NCBI GenBank assembly: GCA_003342895.1
Contig: PTFA01000112.1
Location: 1,248,874 to 1,312,873, forward strand
From: Casuarius casuarius
Taxonomy: Eukaryota > Chordata > Aves > Casuariiformes > Casuariidae
DNA: 64,000 nucleotides
Direction: 5' to 3'
Shown here: one piece after another, positions 23,801-34,800 of the stretch
Position numbering within the stretch: position 1 is the stretch's first letter
Layout: each line of letters starts with the position of its first letter
Made by a program: the position numbers and the translations under genes
Notes under the pieces: generated by a model
What the model was told of the DNA's origin: nothing
Database searches by the model: none
What the model saw: only the letters and a program-made list of their open reading frames with translations

Positions 23801-26800
23801 GCAACATCAAATGGTCTCTTAGGCAACATGTTGCCCATAAGACAGAGGTTGGGGAGTGCTCATCTTCTGCATGTGTCTATATTGCCCAACGCAGTAATGT
23901 ATAAAGAAATCCCGGACTACTTCTATTCAGGGAGGGGTGCAGCTGTGCTAGCCCCCGTTCTTCTGCTTTTACGGTTACTCAGCCGCCCGCTTACGATTAA
24001 AACCACAAAACAGAAAGCAGAGCATCACTTTGGTATACCACATATAATTATTTGCCCCTAAAGAGTATCCTTCCACCCCCAATTTTAAACTGAGTTGTAC
24101 ACATGCATGAAGAGGGCAAATACAGCTGTGAGACTGTAAATGATTATCTATCCTTGCCTGTTGCAGTCTAGGAAGATGTGGTGACTTCCCAAGGCCAGAA
24201 TTTGCATGGAATAGTTTAGCTCTTCCGATTCCCAGTCCTCTGCTTTATCCTCACTGGCAGCAAAATTAAAAACTACATAAAATTAAGTCTCTGCACCTGC
24301 TTTGCTTCCTAGGGGAATAGCAATATTAATGTATGTAGAAAGTGTGTCAAGACAGAGAACTTTTTATACAGGCAACAATATTTTCAAACACTGAACATTT
24401 CCTCAGTTATCTTCACCATATTAAAATATGTCCAAGAGACAGAAAGCCACATTCATTTCACTGAGTACTGAACACTGATTGCATTTTTAGAAGAAACTTT
24501 CTGTTTAATAAAAGCCTAAGCATTCTATTTTAATTTGTCTCCTGATTTTTCTTTAGTTTTTAATTCCACCATGGGATTTGAACTGTGGCCTGTCCTACAT
24601 TTGTATAGTCAGCAAATTAATTCCTCTGGACTTCAGTTGGTTCATGACCTGGAGTGAAGACCCTACGGCCTCAAATTCACAACTGATTCATAAGTACTTT
24701 CTTCAACTGAAATGAACAGAAATGTTCAGATGAACCTGCAGGAATAACATACTTGAAATCAGCTCTGATGGTACTGCAGACCTTTAAGGGTATGTGGTCA
24801 GAAGGGTTAAAATAGGGGATCAGCTTTGCCACCAATTCTTGCAAGATGTAGAGCCAAACACTTACTTAAACTCTTTCTTCCCTCTACTGCCACCTTTTTC
24901 GTATTACTTGCCTTTCAGTGTTGGCACCTTATATATATTATTTGCTAAATACCCTGCAAATGTTCATTTTTTTGCAAGAAGTATTTTTTATTTACCCATT
25001 TGTCCAAAGCCAATACAACAACAGTATTTTGTTCCTATTGCATGCTTGGAATAGAAATGCTCATAGAGTACTTCCTTGTCCTGAGGGCCTTGAAGTGAAT
25101 GCAACCTGCCATTAAAATCACTGTTTTTAAGTAACCCAATCATTTCTCATCATTCTTAATACAGCGAGAAACCATATCAAACAACTGGCTTTGGTAAGTC
25201 ACTCATTTTCCTCTTGATTGGTGCAAAAAAAACGTATCTGTCCTAAGGATACAAAGCTTTCCCTGAGTATTTGCAAATCTTCCATTAAAGCTTGGAAAGC
25301 TCTGCAAGTTACATTAAGGATGTTCACAAATCTTTCCCCCATTTAATAGTATAATTACTTGATTGGTTTGATAATAAATCAAAATCCATGTGAAGAAAGA
25401 TTCATGTGCTTCATATAAAATGAATCACAGGGAAAACATTTCACAATTAGCAGTCACTCTTGCCTTACCTGCCATAACTTAAGACACATGGGCATGCCCA
25501 GCTTGGCACCCACCTCCGGCTTCAAGGTACAGACTGACGTCTTGGATGGCAGCTCCAAAACCTGAACCTGACATCAGGAAAACAAGAGTATTTGGTCAGG
25601 CTCCAGTTCAAAATTCTGCTGTTAAAAACAAAAGTCTTTTAAGGTGATTAAAGCTAGGGCAAGCTCTTCCAGTAAAAACTCCGTCTGGAGGAAACTGGAG
25701 AATGCATGTTAAGTTGGAGCTGTAGGGTAATCTACAGATATCTAAATAAATGCATTGTTTTATGGAAGACCAGATAAAACTGCTAGAATATAACATATCC
25801 TCTTCTTCCCCACTGCTCTTTCATCTGTATTTTATAATCTTCTTTCATACAGGGGATCATACTGCAGGCTGCTTCATCTAAAAATTACTTCCCTGCTTCT
25901 TCTCCTCTTCCTCTCCCCTTTTACCACCTCTGTTGCTAAGTTTCTTCAGTTGTGGACACTAGCATTATCTCCTCTGTTCTGGCATGCTAACACAGAGCTT
26001 TTGTGGATATATAGGCACTGCACATATTTAAGGTACATATTTATTTCCTGTCTGACTCTGCACCAGCAAATTTTAAATCTAAGAATTCTCTGCTAATGCA
26101 AGCTGGAGCACTGATGGTATGCAGGTATTTTTACTACAATATTGTCTGATCCTACTTTGAATAGGGTCAGACAATATTGTGTTAAACACCTGCTGTCTAC
26201 ATAGCTGCTGTTGCTTGCACTGATGATAATGAATTATGGATTTGATTTTTTTTCTTTTAGCATAGGGCAAGTCTTTCCTCTGCCAAGGAAGTAACTCATT
26301 TCCACCTCAGGATGATGGCGGGCAAGATCAGTGGAGTCTGCCTTTGCAATTTGGCACTGGCAGGTTTTGAGTGTCTTGACTGACACAAAAGAACCTTGCT
26401 CTGGGCTTATTCTTGAGCCCGTAACTATGGAGAAAGTGAAGTTCTTAGGTATCAAAAAATTGCTGCCAGGAATATTTTTTCCATATCACTGTTTCTCGAA
26501 TGCATACTTAAGATCACTGGGGTGATCTTTTATTTTAATTCAATAAACAATTGCCTGCATTATTTCATAAAATTAAAGGACTTCAAACATTTGGTAAATC
26601 CAGCATCACCGGACATTCTAGGTTATTTCAGAATGTGCAAAGGCCCAATATTGCTGTCGGACAGCCCCAGTCATGTGAATTTCCTTAAGCATCTGAGATG
26701 AGGTATTAGACAAATATGGCTCCTCTGGGAGCCATCAATCAAGACCACGGCAGCTGCAATGGCTTTCCAATCCCATACCTTTAGTTCAAAGCTTGCCAGA

Positions 26801-29800
26801 ACATCTTCCTATTTCTAGAGATTGTCAGCCAGCCTGCCAAAAGCCAGCTGCACTCTAGGAGTGCAAGTCCACAATGTGCTAAACACAATATACAGAACAT
26901 TTTCTAAAGCCAATTAACAGTGGAACAGGAAACTGTTCTCCAATTTTGAGGGGTAGGGACAGTGAAGAGCCATCCAATATATGGATGAAACCTGTAAACA
27001 GACCAAACTTTGATCATCTGGGAATTCTGGTTCTTTGGAGCTACACTCTTAACAACAAATTCTTTTTTGCTTGGCAACTTTCTTGCTCTCAACATAGTAA
27101 GCTAGTTAGCCATCACAGGAAATGGGCTATAAATATGAAGATGATCTGCTCTCATCTAGCATCTTTCATCACTGGCTCTCCAAAGAGCATTACCTGCTAG
27201 ATCCCAGGAAGAAAGAGTGAAACTGCAACTTTACATAACAAAGAAAGAGGTATCACTGTGATAAACGCACTTCTGCAGGTTAAAAGAAAAAAAAACCCCT
27301 CCTTTGCTTTACCTTGATTCAAAAGGGAAAAACTGAAACAAGGGCTATAGTTGGGCTTGCCAAGGACAAAGGAAAAAACAGAGACGAGGAGAGCTTTTTG
27401 CAGAAGGCAGGCAGGCATGATCTGCCTGTGCTAGACTGACAGTTCCAGAGACTGTCTGCATTAGAGGCAACTGAGCCTTAGAAATAAATACTATTTCATA
27501 TATCTTGACAACTGTAACCTAAAACTTGAAGTTCTGTGTTTATATTGGTTTTGCTTAATAGGAGAAAGATTTGCCTTTGCCTGAGGTTAATAGTGTTCCT
27601 GGGTGGCTAAAACTGGCCACAAGGAAACACACCCTTTTTCTTTTTCACATTAATAAAGCTTTTAACATGTTTCTGGCAAATTGGCAAGAAAAGTGCGTGT
27701 AACTCATAATTGGTGATTTAAATGCAATCATGAACAAATAAATGCCTGTTCAGATCTCATTATTTATGGACTGAACCTGCTTTAAGACAAAATTACTCTT
27801 TTTTGGGCACCAGCCAAGCATAAACACTTATTAAGTCTTAATTTTAATCATAAGCCACAAATGTACTGTGTCTCACACAGTGCTGCCTATTTGGAAACAC
27901 TATATATTATGGGAGCTTATGTGAATTTATGGAATCTTGACACAGTTCTAATGTAAAGGTTCATACACCGAGTGGAACTCTTTTACTTCAGGAGACAGCA
28001 AATCATTATCAGTTTGCACAGCCCAAGGATACAAGCGAAAATAAAATAGAGGTGAGTTGTAAGAAGGAAGGGAAAGACATTGCGGTAAATGTCTTCTCTT
28101 TGGATTAGATGATTCTTTAATTCTTCATTAACAGAATGCATGTGTATATAACTCTTCCCTACCTGGCACAAAAATGCACTTTTCAATTTTGTTTAATTTG
28201 AAGTTAAATATTTTTGAACACTGCTGTAAAATGGATGCAGGTTTTTTTGTTTGATCAGAACAATGTATGGGACTTACAATGGTTGTATTTACTGGTTACA
28301 GTAGTTGTGTTTACTAGCTCACTCCATTCTGCAAAATGCTGAACATTCTGGCTGTGATCCAACAAAGTACTTAAATATGTGCTTAACTTCTGAATAATAA
28401 AAAGTTCACATTCTCTTGCAATGCAGGCACAATTCCCACATATTACTTCGTATACATACAATGTAATTCTCAGTTTCAAGAGATGTGCCTTAAAATCCAT
28501 GAACAATTTGCAATTAGCTACAATATTTCATTTATTTATTTGTGCCATTTTCTTTTTCTTTCTTACTTTTGGTATTCTGATTAATTTAATTTAGTGTGAT
28601 AACTGCAAATATCCAAGAAAACAAAAATATGGTTTCTACAAAACAGAAGTGGAAATTGCCAAAAAAGCTGTCAGTTAATGTTGGCTGTGATAATGGGTAT
28701 TAGTTGTGGATGCATCAAGTAGGAACTAAAATGAAGCCTGCAATCATCTCGCACAGAGCAAACCTCTGGTAGCTAATAGTAATTCAACTACTTCCAGGCC
28801 ACGTACCAGTTAAAGAATTAGCCCGGGGTGAAAGACCACGCATCACATTACAAATCACTTGCACCCTCCCCTTCTCTCACCAGACATGACTTTCAGTTTC
28901 AGATGGAGGATGAGCACCTCTGTCTGATGACAGACTTTCTGACCATTAGTTCCCCAGAAGGATGCTAGATCCCGTTAACAGAATTCAGCAGCAGCACCAG
29001 AGGAGTTTTCAAAACTCCTGCACATGAAAGACCAGCAGCAGCAGCTGCAAATATTTGAATATCAGACAAAACTTGGGATGGTATCCTTGTTATTATAGCA
29101 TGAGTTATATAAGTAGGTCATCTTTCTGGCAGGTAAAACTAGCAACCCCAAAAGGTTCCTTGTCCCACCTTCTTTGAGCAGAGTATTTGACAGCCCTTTT
29201 GGACTATCTTATTTAAGAAACAAAAGCAACCCCTTGCCAAGCACCAGAAAAAGAGATATTTCCTACCTCCTCTAGGGATTTGGCTGCCATGGCCATTAGC
29301 CAGCGCCCCTGTGCCACCTTTAACAGAGAGCATCTGCAGAATCCCACATTCTCCGTGAAAATAGAATCCGTCACTGAAGTCCGTCCTTCTGCTAAATCCC
29401 ACAGGCAGATCCTTTGGTCACGACCCTGACTTTCACAATAAAACAAGTTGTTCTGTGAGCAGCAGAACTGAGGAAATCTGACTTCCTATAGGTAAGCTTC
29501 TCAAAGATGGGTCTTTGACATCTACTAAGGAGTAAGCTTACTACAGCTTTTCCTTCTGTTGGGGTATTAACAGAATCTTTTATGAAATGTGTGAGAACTC
29601 ACTGTCACTGAGACCTCTACCCTTCACTGACTGTAAAACTGGCCAACAGGTTCAAAACCTACTGGGAGGAAGGAAGACTTGTCAGATACTCTGCTATCCC
29701 AGTAAGTCATGTTTCCTTAGGAAGACAGACTTGATCATACAGAGTAATACTGTTTTTATGTGCAAATATTTATGAATACTTACATTTTAGCATTGATGAT

Positions 29801-31883
29801 ACCTAATTTAAAAAGACTAGAATCAAAAGCATACAGAGAACAGCTAATTTAACACTCTTTTACCCTAGCAGTGTAATACAAATATCAGGCATGTTGACAA
29901 CTCAAAGAAACAAACAGCAAGACAACAAAGACTACATGAAACATAAATAAAGAACTAGTTACTCAGTGGTCAACTACCCGCAGTTACAGTGATGGCAAAG
30001 AGGGCTCTTACCATCATGTATGTGGGGAGGAATAACAGCAATGAGTAACAGGAATTAAATAATGGAATATTATGGCTGAAACATCCATGCAATGGAGTGG
30101 TTGGGGCTGCATCACAGATGTACTGGTGCAGCTCAAGCAGAGCCTTTTCTGCCTATCTCTCCATCCCACAGAAAAGCCTGTGTCTTGGTCCCATACAGTA
30201 AGACTGAGGAGGCCAGAAGAAGAGTATAATATCTATTGTTACACATTTACATGATTCCAGTTGCCCAGAAGAAACTACTACTGTGGAGAAGCTATAGTTG
30301 TTTCAATCCACAAACTACAGTAGCACAGGATACCTGTCCTCATGTTATCACCTGGGATAAGGAATCATCAAAAATACCCTATCCATACATTATTTTAATT
30401 AGCAGTATCACTTGACAGACATATGAAACCAAAACACAGGTAGACGCAAATCTACAGACTGTTGAGACATCAACATCAATACAGAAACTCCCATCTATTG
30501 TTCAGTCAAGTGACAAAATATCAAGATATGTATAGCACTGGACATACATACAGCATGGTACTGCAAGAAATTGCTGTGATTTAGCTTTAGAACAGAGAAA
30601 TAAAAATATAGGTAACTGCTTTCCTAAAATTACACTGCTGTGTGAACTCTTACAAATATACAGCAAAAATAGGGAAAAAGGAAAAACTCTATAATTATAC
30701 AAACAATACTCATTCAGTATGATTTTATAGAGGAGAGAGTTGATAATTCTACTTAAGCAGATAACAAATATAAATGCTAATGAGTTCCACTGTATATTAT
30801 AAGAGATGTCTTCTCTAGATAAACATGTCAAAACATCTCCAAGTCACACAGACACTTTGGCATCTGCTCTACTCTAGATCACCTGTTTAATCCAAAGTAC
30901 ACAAATCTTCCCGACCTTCCCTTGCTAAAAGAGAACACAGTAAGGCAAAGACATGCAACTCAGAATTCCTGCTCATTTTCAGTGTCTTCCATTCTCCATC
31001 TCTGATTCTTCTCTTCCTTCCTCACTTTTTCCCCCCTTCCCCTTCTTATAAACTCTTTGTTTTAAAATTGATCTTTCCTGGAAACCAGTTGCAAAGTATT
31101 TGTCAGCTTCCAATCCAAGTGCATTTGCTTTTCCCGAAAACCTAACCTGATCTCAGTGCAGTAATAAAAGACACTATGGACCCCAAGCTGTCATGATGTA
31201 GTCACACATGTATCATAAACAAATTGATCATACTATTTTTTTCCACTTTTGGTTCTTCTGTATTTCTGTACATTTTATGTATGTGTTGTAGAGACTTTCA
31301 GTGAGTCCAGAAATAACGTATTCCTTTTTTAATCAAGTATATTACAGAAACAAAAATAATTTCCTCTGTTTTTTTAACTGCTTCACTAACCTAAGGAGCC
31401 TGTCTTTAGCATCCATTGTTTCCACCCAGTAGACAGACTTTCTTCCATGACCATCCAGTGCTGTGATCACTCTGCGTGTTTTCAGGTTCCAGACATGAAC
31501 AAAACCATTCTCAGACCTAGCAGTAAGAACAGAAGGCATTCAGTGTGACCATTACCTACAATCTGGTAAGACTGTCTGATACTTTTCCTTTTTTTTTTTT
31601 TTCCCCCCCAAAGTGAAGTTGTGTGTACAAATACACCCATCAAGCACCAATCATGCATTTTCTTGCTTTCACAGATATTATTTATCTAAACAATACATTT
31701 TGTTTTAAAAGGAAATGTCTGTGTGATGCTCAATGCAGCCGTACTTCCTGGTCAAAGATTTACTTACCCGGAGAAAAGAATGGGGAAATCTGGTTCTTGG
31801 CCTCCACAGGAAAACTGCAGAGTGTGGACTGCAGCACTGGTACCTCTTAGGACAAACTCTGGATCCGGAGGTGGCAGAGCCAT
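15046..31883 (-). CDS. GNB1L: GNB1L, WD40-repeat protein (Asa1 family), spliced CDS of six exons, 328 aa
   Basis: Joining 31883-31768, 31516-31391, 29429-29267, 25567-25469, 20569-20354 and 15312-15046 gives 987 nt, or 328 residues plus TGA. All junctions have AG acceptors and GT donors and all phases close. Human GNB1L is 327 residues and aligns throughout in my memory of it. The protein starts MALPPPDPEFVLRG. Blade-ending tryptophan motifs are VHVWNL (45-50), ICLWDL (88-93), VILWNL (186-191), LSIWSL (228-233), IRIFGW (273-278) and ISVWSI (319-324). AGYEDGSV (179-186), GISGSSEK (219-226) and ATAGWDHRIR (265-274) are further diagnostic stretches. The family is a beta-propeller scaffold of the ASTRA/Asa1 type, and GNB1L is reported to act with TELO2-TTI1-TTI2 in PIKK stability. 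No signal peptide or membrane segment is seen. The start is the first ATG after the splice acceptor and matches the human N-terminus. Confidence 0.95.
15526..15562. repeat. Pure polypyrimidine tract (CT)n/T-rich
   Basis: Thirty-seven consecutive pyrimidines, starting with TC repeats and ending in a T run. In GNB1L sense this is a polypurine tract inside the last coding intron. Confidence 0.85.
16264..16289. repeat. (TG)n microsatellite
   Basis: Thirteen uninterrupted TG dinucleotides, inside the last GNB1L coding intron. Confidence 0.9.
17380..17470 (+). repeat. MIR-like CORE-SINE remnant
   Basis: The order GGTGAGAAAGG, CAACTTGCTCAAGGT, TAGCCAGGTGAAATCC and GCAGGGATT follows the MIR core, including the aacttgcccaaggt and ctgggatt landmarks. 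It is diverged, and the call is by eye from memory of the consensus. Confidence 0.5.
18962..18996. other. Assembly gap, 35 N
   Basis: A run of 35 ambiguous bases inside the last GNB1L coding intron. It does not interrupt any recognised exon. Confidence 1.
20165..20184. repeat. T20 homopolymer
   Basis: Twenty T residues followed by AAATCC. This is A20 in the GNB1L sense, within the intron 3' of coding exon 5. No retroposed body is recognisable next to it. Confidence 0.85.
20354..20569 (-). CDS. GNB1L: GNB1L coding exon 5 (residues 169-240)
   Basis: The acceptor is CTTGATCAG before 20569 and the donor is CTCCAG/GTCAGG after 20354. At 216 nt, it is 72 codons in phase 0 at both ends. It encodes LDSGSQPWLLAGYEDGSV, then CHQEPVMSLDFDSEKAKGIS and LSIWSLNEQQNLQ. 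The CHxEPVMxLDFDSxKAxGISGS string is almost identical to human GNB1L and is the strongest single identifier of the gene. Coding potential continues as readthrough on both sides, but the splice sites and the homology limits agree. Confidence 0.97.
20831..20868. repeat. (TA)19 microsatellite
   Basis: Nineteen uninterrupted TA dinucleotides within a GNB1L intron. It is self-complementary and likely length-polymorphic. Confidence 0.95.
22091..22145. repeat. 55-nt pure polypyrimidine tract
   Basis: Fifty-five consecutive pyrimidines, mostly T with scattered C. On the GNB1L-sense strand it is a homopurine run that could form triplex (H-DNA) structure. Confidence 0.85.
25469..25567 (-). CDS. GNB1L: GNB1L coding exon 4 (residues 136-168)
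   Basis: The acceptor is CCTGATGTCAG before 25567 and the donor is TGGCAG/GTAAGG after 25469. The 99 nt give 33 codons in phase 0 at both ends: VQVLELPSKTSVCTLKP, then GAKLGMPMCLKLWQ. Human GNB1L has VQILEMPSKTSVCALKP and KLGMPMCLRLWQ at the same place. The exon is too short for an ORF scan and was found by homology and splice sites. Confidence 0.96.
25568..29266 (-). other. GNB1L: GNB1L intron between coding exons 3 and 4
   Basis: About 3.7 kb with GT at 29266-29265 and AG at 25569-25568. The main non-exonic structure is a 73-nt near-perfect inverted repeat at 26121-26193. No mobile element is recognised. Confidence 0.85.
26121..26193. ncRNA. Intronic 73-nt hairpin (unassigned; pre-miRNA-like or palindromic MITE remnant)
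   Basis: Inner arms 26136-26154 and 26162-26180 form 19 pairs (18 Watson-Crick plus one T/G) around a 7-nt loop CTTTGAA. Outer arms 26121-26130 and 26184-26193 add nine pairs with one A/C mismatch, separated from the inner stem by a 5/3-nt internal loop. The outer ends read GCAGGT and ACCTGC. The size and pairing resemble a miRNA precursor on either strand. It does not match a miRNA that I can recall. The structure is directly visible; any RNA product is inference. Confidence 0.4.
29267..29429 (-). CDS. GNB1L: GNB1L coding exon 3 (residue 81 third base to residue 135)
   Basis: The acceptor is TTTTATTGTGAAAG before 29429 and the donor is AGAGGAG/GTAGG after 29267. The first base completes Ser81 (AG/T), followed by 54 codons. 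The peptide SQGRDQRICLWDLAEGRTSV matches human SQGRDLKLCLWDLAEGRSAV, and VGFCRCSLL follows. The exon ends in phase 0 at KSLEE. Confidence 0.96.
29430..31390 (-). other. GNB1L: GNB1L intron between coding exons 2 and 3
   Basis: About 2.0 kb with GT at 31390-31389 and AG at 29431-29430. It is AT-rich unique sequence, and I see no repeats or exons in it. Confidence 0.85.
31391..31516 (-). CDS. GNB1L: GNB1L coding exon 2 (end of residue 39 to first two bases of residue 81)
   Basis: The acceptor is CTTACTGCTAG before 31516 and the donor is CTCCTTAG/GTTAGTG after 31391. The first base completes Gly39. It then encodes SENGFVHVWNLKTRRVITAL, DGHGRKSVYWVET and DRLL. Human GNB1L has SQSGLVHIWSLQTRRAVTTL and DGHGG here. 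The exon leaves phase 2. Confidence 0.96.
31517..31767 (-). other. GNB1L: GNB1L intron between coding exons 1 and 2
   Basis: A 251-bp intron, with donor CCGG/GTAAGTAAA and acceptor TTACTGCTAG. It is by far the shortest in the gene. Confidence 0.9.
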
Positions 31884-31895
31884 CAGAGCAATGAA
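31768..31895 (-). CDS. GNB1L: GNB1L coding exon 1 with 12-nt 5'UTR (residues 1-39)
   Basis: The acceptor CTCACTCCCCTAG precedes 31895, leaving twelve 5'UTR bases before the ATG at 31883-31881. The donor is CTCCGG/GTAAGTAAA after 31768. It encodes MALPPPDPEFVLRGTSAAVH, TLQFSCGG and PILFS, and ends in phase 2. Human starts with a proline-rich leader followed by DPQFVLRGT, so the ATG is supported by homology. Because the exon starts at an acceptor, the transcript has at least one upstream non-coding exon. Confidence 0.95.
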
Positions 31896-34800
31896 CTAGG
31901 GGAGTGAGAGGAAGACACAGATAACATAGTGGGAAAGGCAGCCTAAAGTGAAACTACAACTTTAAATTTATTTTGCTCAGGACATGTGCATTTTATAGTC
32001 CCTTTCCATTTGAATTGCCATTATTGGATGTTATTTCTATTTGCCATACAGTTCTGCATAAAATGTTTCCCCTTAACACTTACTGATCAAGCATCTACCA
32101 AATCTGCAAGGTAAGTGCTGAGCCAGCCATGCGTATGCACCTCTCATGTACTTGTAAATACAAAATTGTTCAGCTATTCTCCACGTTGCAAAGTGGGCCA
32201 ACAAGAGCTACAGAATGCTGGATACTGGATACTCAGAAATTTAGTGAGCAAGTTATCACTTAGCCCTTGGCAAGTCTTTCCCCTTCCTCCCAAAATAATT
32301 CTATTTCTGTGCTTTCTACTGACAACCATTTAAAGCAAAGCATGGCAGTGACTATATCAGCTGAAAAGAATTTCAGATGAGATTAGAACTATAATAATTC
32401 TCATTGCTCTGAAGTGCTTCAATTTTTGTTTCCTGGCATGTTTACTTGAAAAAAGAAACGCAATATTTCACACTAACTTTGTGACTGCTGCATTAAACAT
32501 TTCATTCTAGGGGTTTGTATTCCCCAAAGGAGCAATAGGGAGATGGATACTTTCAGCTCCATGTCTTTGGTTCAAATGTGGCCCAAGTCAGCAAAGAACA
32601 AGACAAGTATATCGGGAAGTATGTTGCTCAGCCAAACACCTAAACACGTGAAACCTGAAGCACAATTTACCGTGAACTAACAGGGATAGTTTGCATGATC
32701 CGATTAGACACACTCTTACTGACCTGGCACCTTCACAAAATATTTCCACAGCAGAAAAAAGACCATTCAACTTAGCACCTTCAATGCTTCTGCAGGAACT
32801 GCCTGCAAAGAGGAAGGGCAATGACAACTCTCCCTTGTTCCCACTTGCTTCAAATGACCTGGACCAGTGCCGGGGCAAGGTAACTAGCAGCTCCTATGAC
32901 TGCAAATACAATTGGCAGTTCACTGGAAAATACATTATAACATGCATGACAAATAAAGCTTTCACTGCTTTCTGTGAGACATTACTAGCCATGCTTCTCC
33001 CTTTCTGACCTGCATTCATATAGTCTGAAAAGGGCAGCTTAGTCACCACAGATATCAACTCACATGGCTCTCTCACATTCATGCATATGTTAGACCAGAT
33101 TAAAAAAAGTTTTCTAAATTCTGTAAGAGAAGAGCAGCAGCTGTCTGTCTGCCTGCTGGTTCAAAGCAGAGGAATTGCAGAGAATCAGAACAGAGCAGCA
33201 GAGCTACAAGTTACATAGTAAATTAAAACAGCTCAATTTTTAATTGTCACCTCACATCAGCATCAGCTTTTTGAATTTAATGGAAGTACTGGCTATTGCA
33301 ACTCATTTGCAATTAGAGATTCAGGTCTACCTTGGGTTTTTATAGATCACTAATCACCATGGTATCTATAGGTTCTAATTAAATACAATTATCTTTTAGG
33401 ACTGGTGATGAAACAGAATTTTTCAGCATAATGTGCATTTCTCCCTCAATAGCACTGTGTAATTACGTATGAAAATAATGAGCTCAGTGGATAACCTCCA
33501 CGTTTTAGTGCCCTGACTCATCTGTTTTATGATGATGTCTGATAATCTAGACTCATGACAGGCTGGAGTAAATTTTTAGATGATTACATGCTTTACAGGT
33601 TCTCCCCATGGTGAGATCCAGCTCCCAAGTGCCTGTCTGCAACATGCTTCACCTGCATTATAAGCCTGTCTGTTAGAATAAGGTTTTTATCAATGAAGAT
33701 CACCTCACTGGGACACTACAGCTGTCTCCTCTTGCCCTCCAAGTGACACTTTGTGGAACTGCGTAAATAGTGTAGCTAGAGGGGCAGCGTCCCTCTTCAC
33801 AGCGCGGTGATCCCGGGTTACTGTACCGAGCAAGGAAGACAAAACAGAACTGAGCCAACCCAGAGGCTATCTGGGATTACAAGGCGGGTTTTTAATAGCA
33901 TTTTTCTAATTACCGACACAGAAGTTTTTGCTGACAGACAGCGAGTGTGTGCGTGGCTGTGGGGAGGGTTTTACCTGGCACAAAACAGACGCTTCTGAAG
34001 CATGTTTTTACAAGGACAATACTTCAGAAAAACCCTCGAACTAGATGTAGGAAAAAAATAACAACTCTATACATACTTTCAAGCTATAAGCAAATGAGGT
34101 GACTTTTCCTTGCTTGGAGCTGTTTTTTTGTTTGCTTTTGCTAATCAGATACACAAATCTGGAAACTGGGTTTAATACTAAACCCACGTTGTTTTCTCTT
34201 GTGCATACGAGGTGACTTGTCACTATTACTTCCGATCATGAATCAGCAGATGAATGGTTGTGTGACAGTACTGAGTGTCTCATTTTTCTCCCTGCAAGCG
34301 GTACAGTGGTTTGGGCCTGAGGCAGTGACCTACATAACTAAAAAACTGCAGCCGTGCTGCCTTCTCCATCTGTGAGCTTGGACAATTCACTTAAGACCAA
34401 CACTTTAATAAAAGTTCTCAGGTACCTAAAGAAGCCAAAAGTCCCATGAGAATGAAAAAAAAAAAAAAGGATGAAAATTTGGTGCACTGGTGCTCTAAAG
34501 CCCCAAGAAGGCATCCATCTGCTTCTGCTGACATGTACACATCCTCAAATACATGACATTTAGCCTACCTTCAACTCTCCAGGTAGCTCAATATCCCCAC
34601 TTTACTTAAAGGGATAATGAAATACATATTAGTATAATGATACTAATAGATAATGGCTACAAAGTGCTCTGCTAAGCAGACAGCTATAAATATGCGAAAT
34701 GTGATGACTGTGTGATGGATTAAAGCCCCTGGGTAAATTTTTCAGAAGTGTCTAAGTGATTTAGAAGCCTAGGAGTCATTTTCAGATGAACTTTCAATCC

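Larger units (their letters stand above)
20570..25468 (-). other. GNB1L: GNB1L intron between coding exons 4 and 5
   Basis: About 4.9 kb with GT at 25468-25467 and AG at 20571-20570. It holds a (TA)19 microsatellite (20831-20868) and a 55-base pure pyrimidine tract (22091-22145). No additional exon or mobile element is recognised. Confidence 0.85.

Noticed and set aside
29213..29446. 77-codon frame starting MFYCESQGRD as an independent protein
   Set aside because: It is GNB1L coding exon 3 read through into both introns. Homology begins at the AG acceptor and ends at the GT donor.
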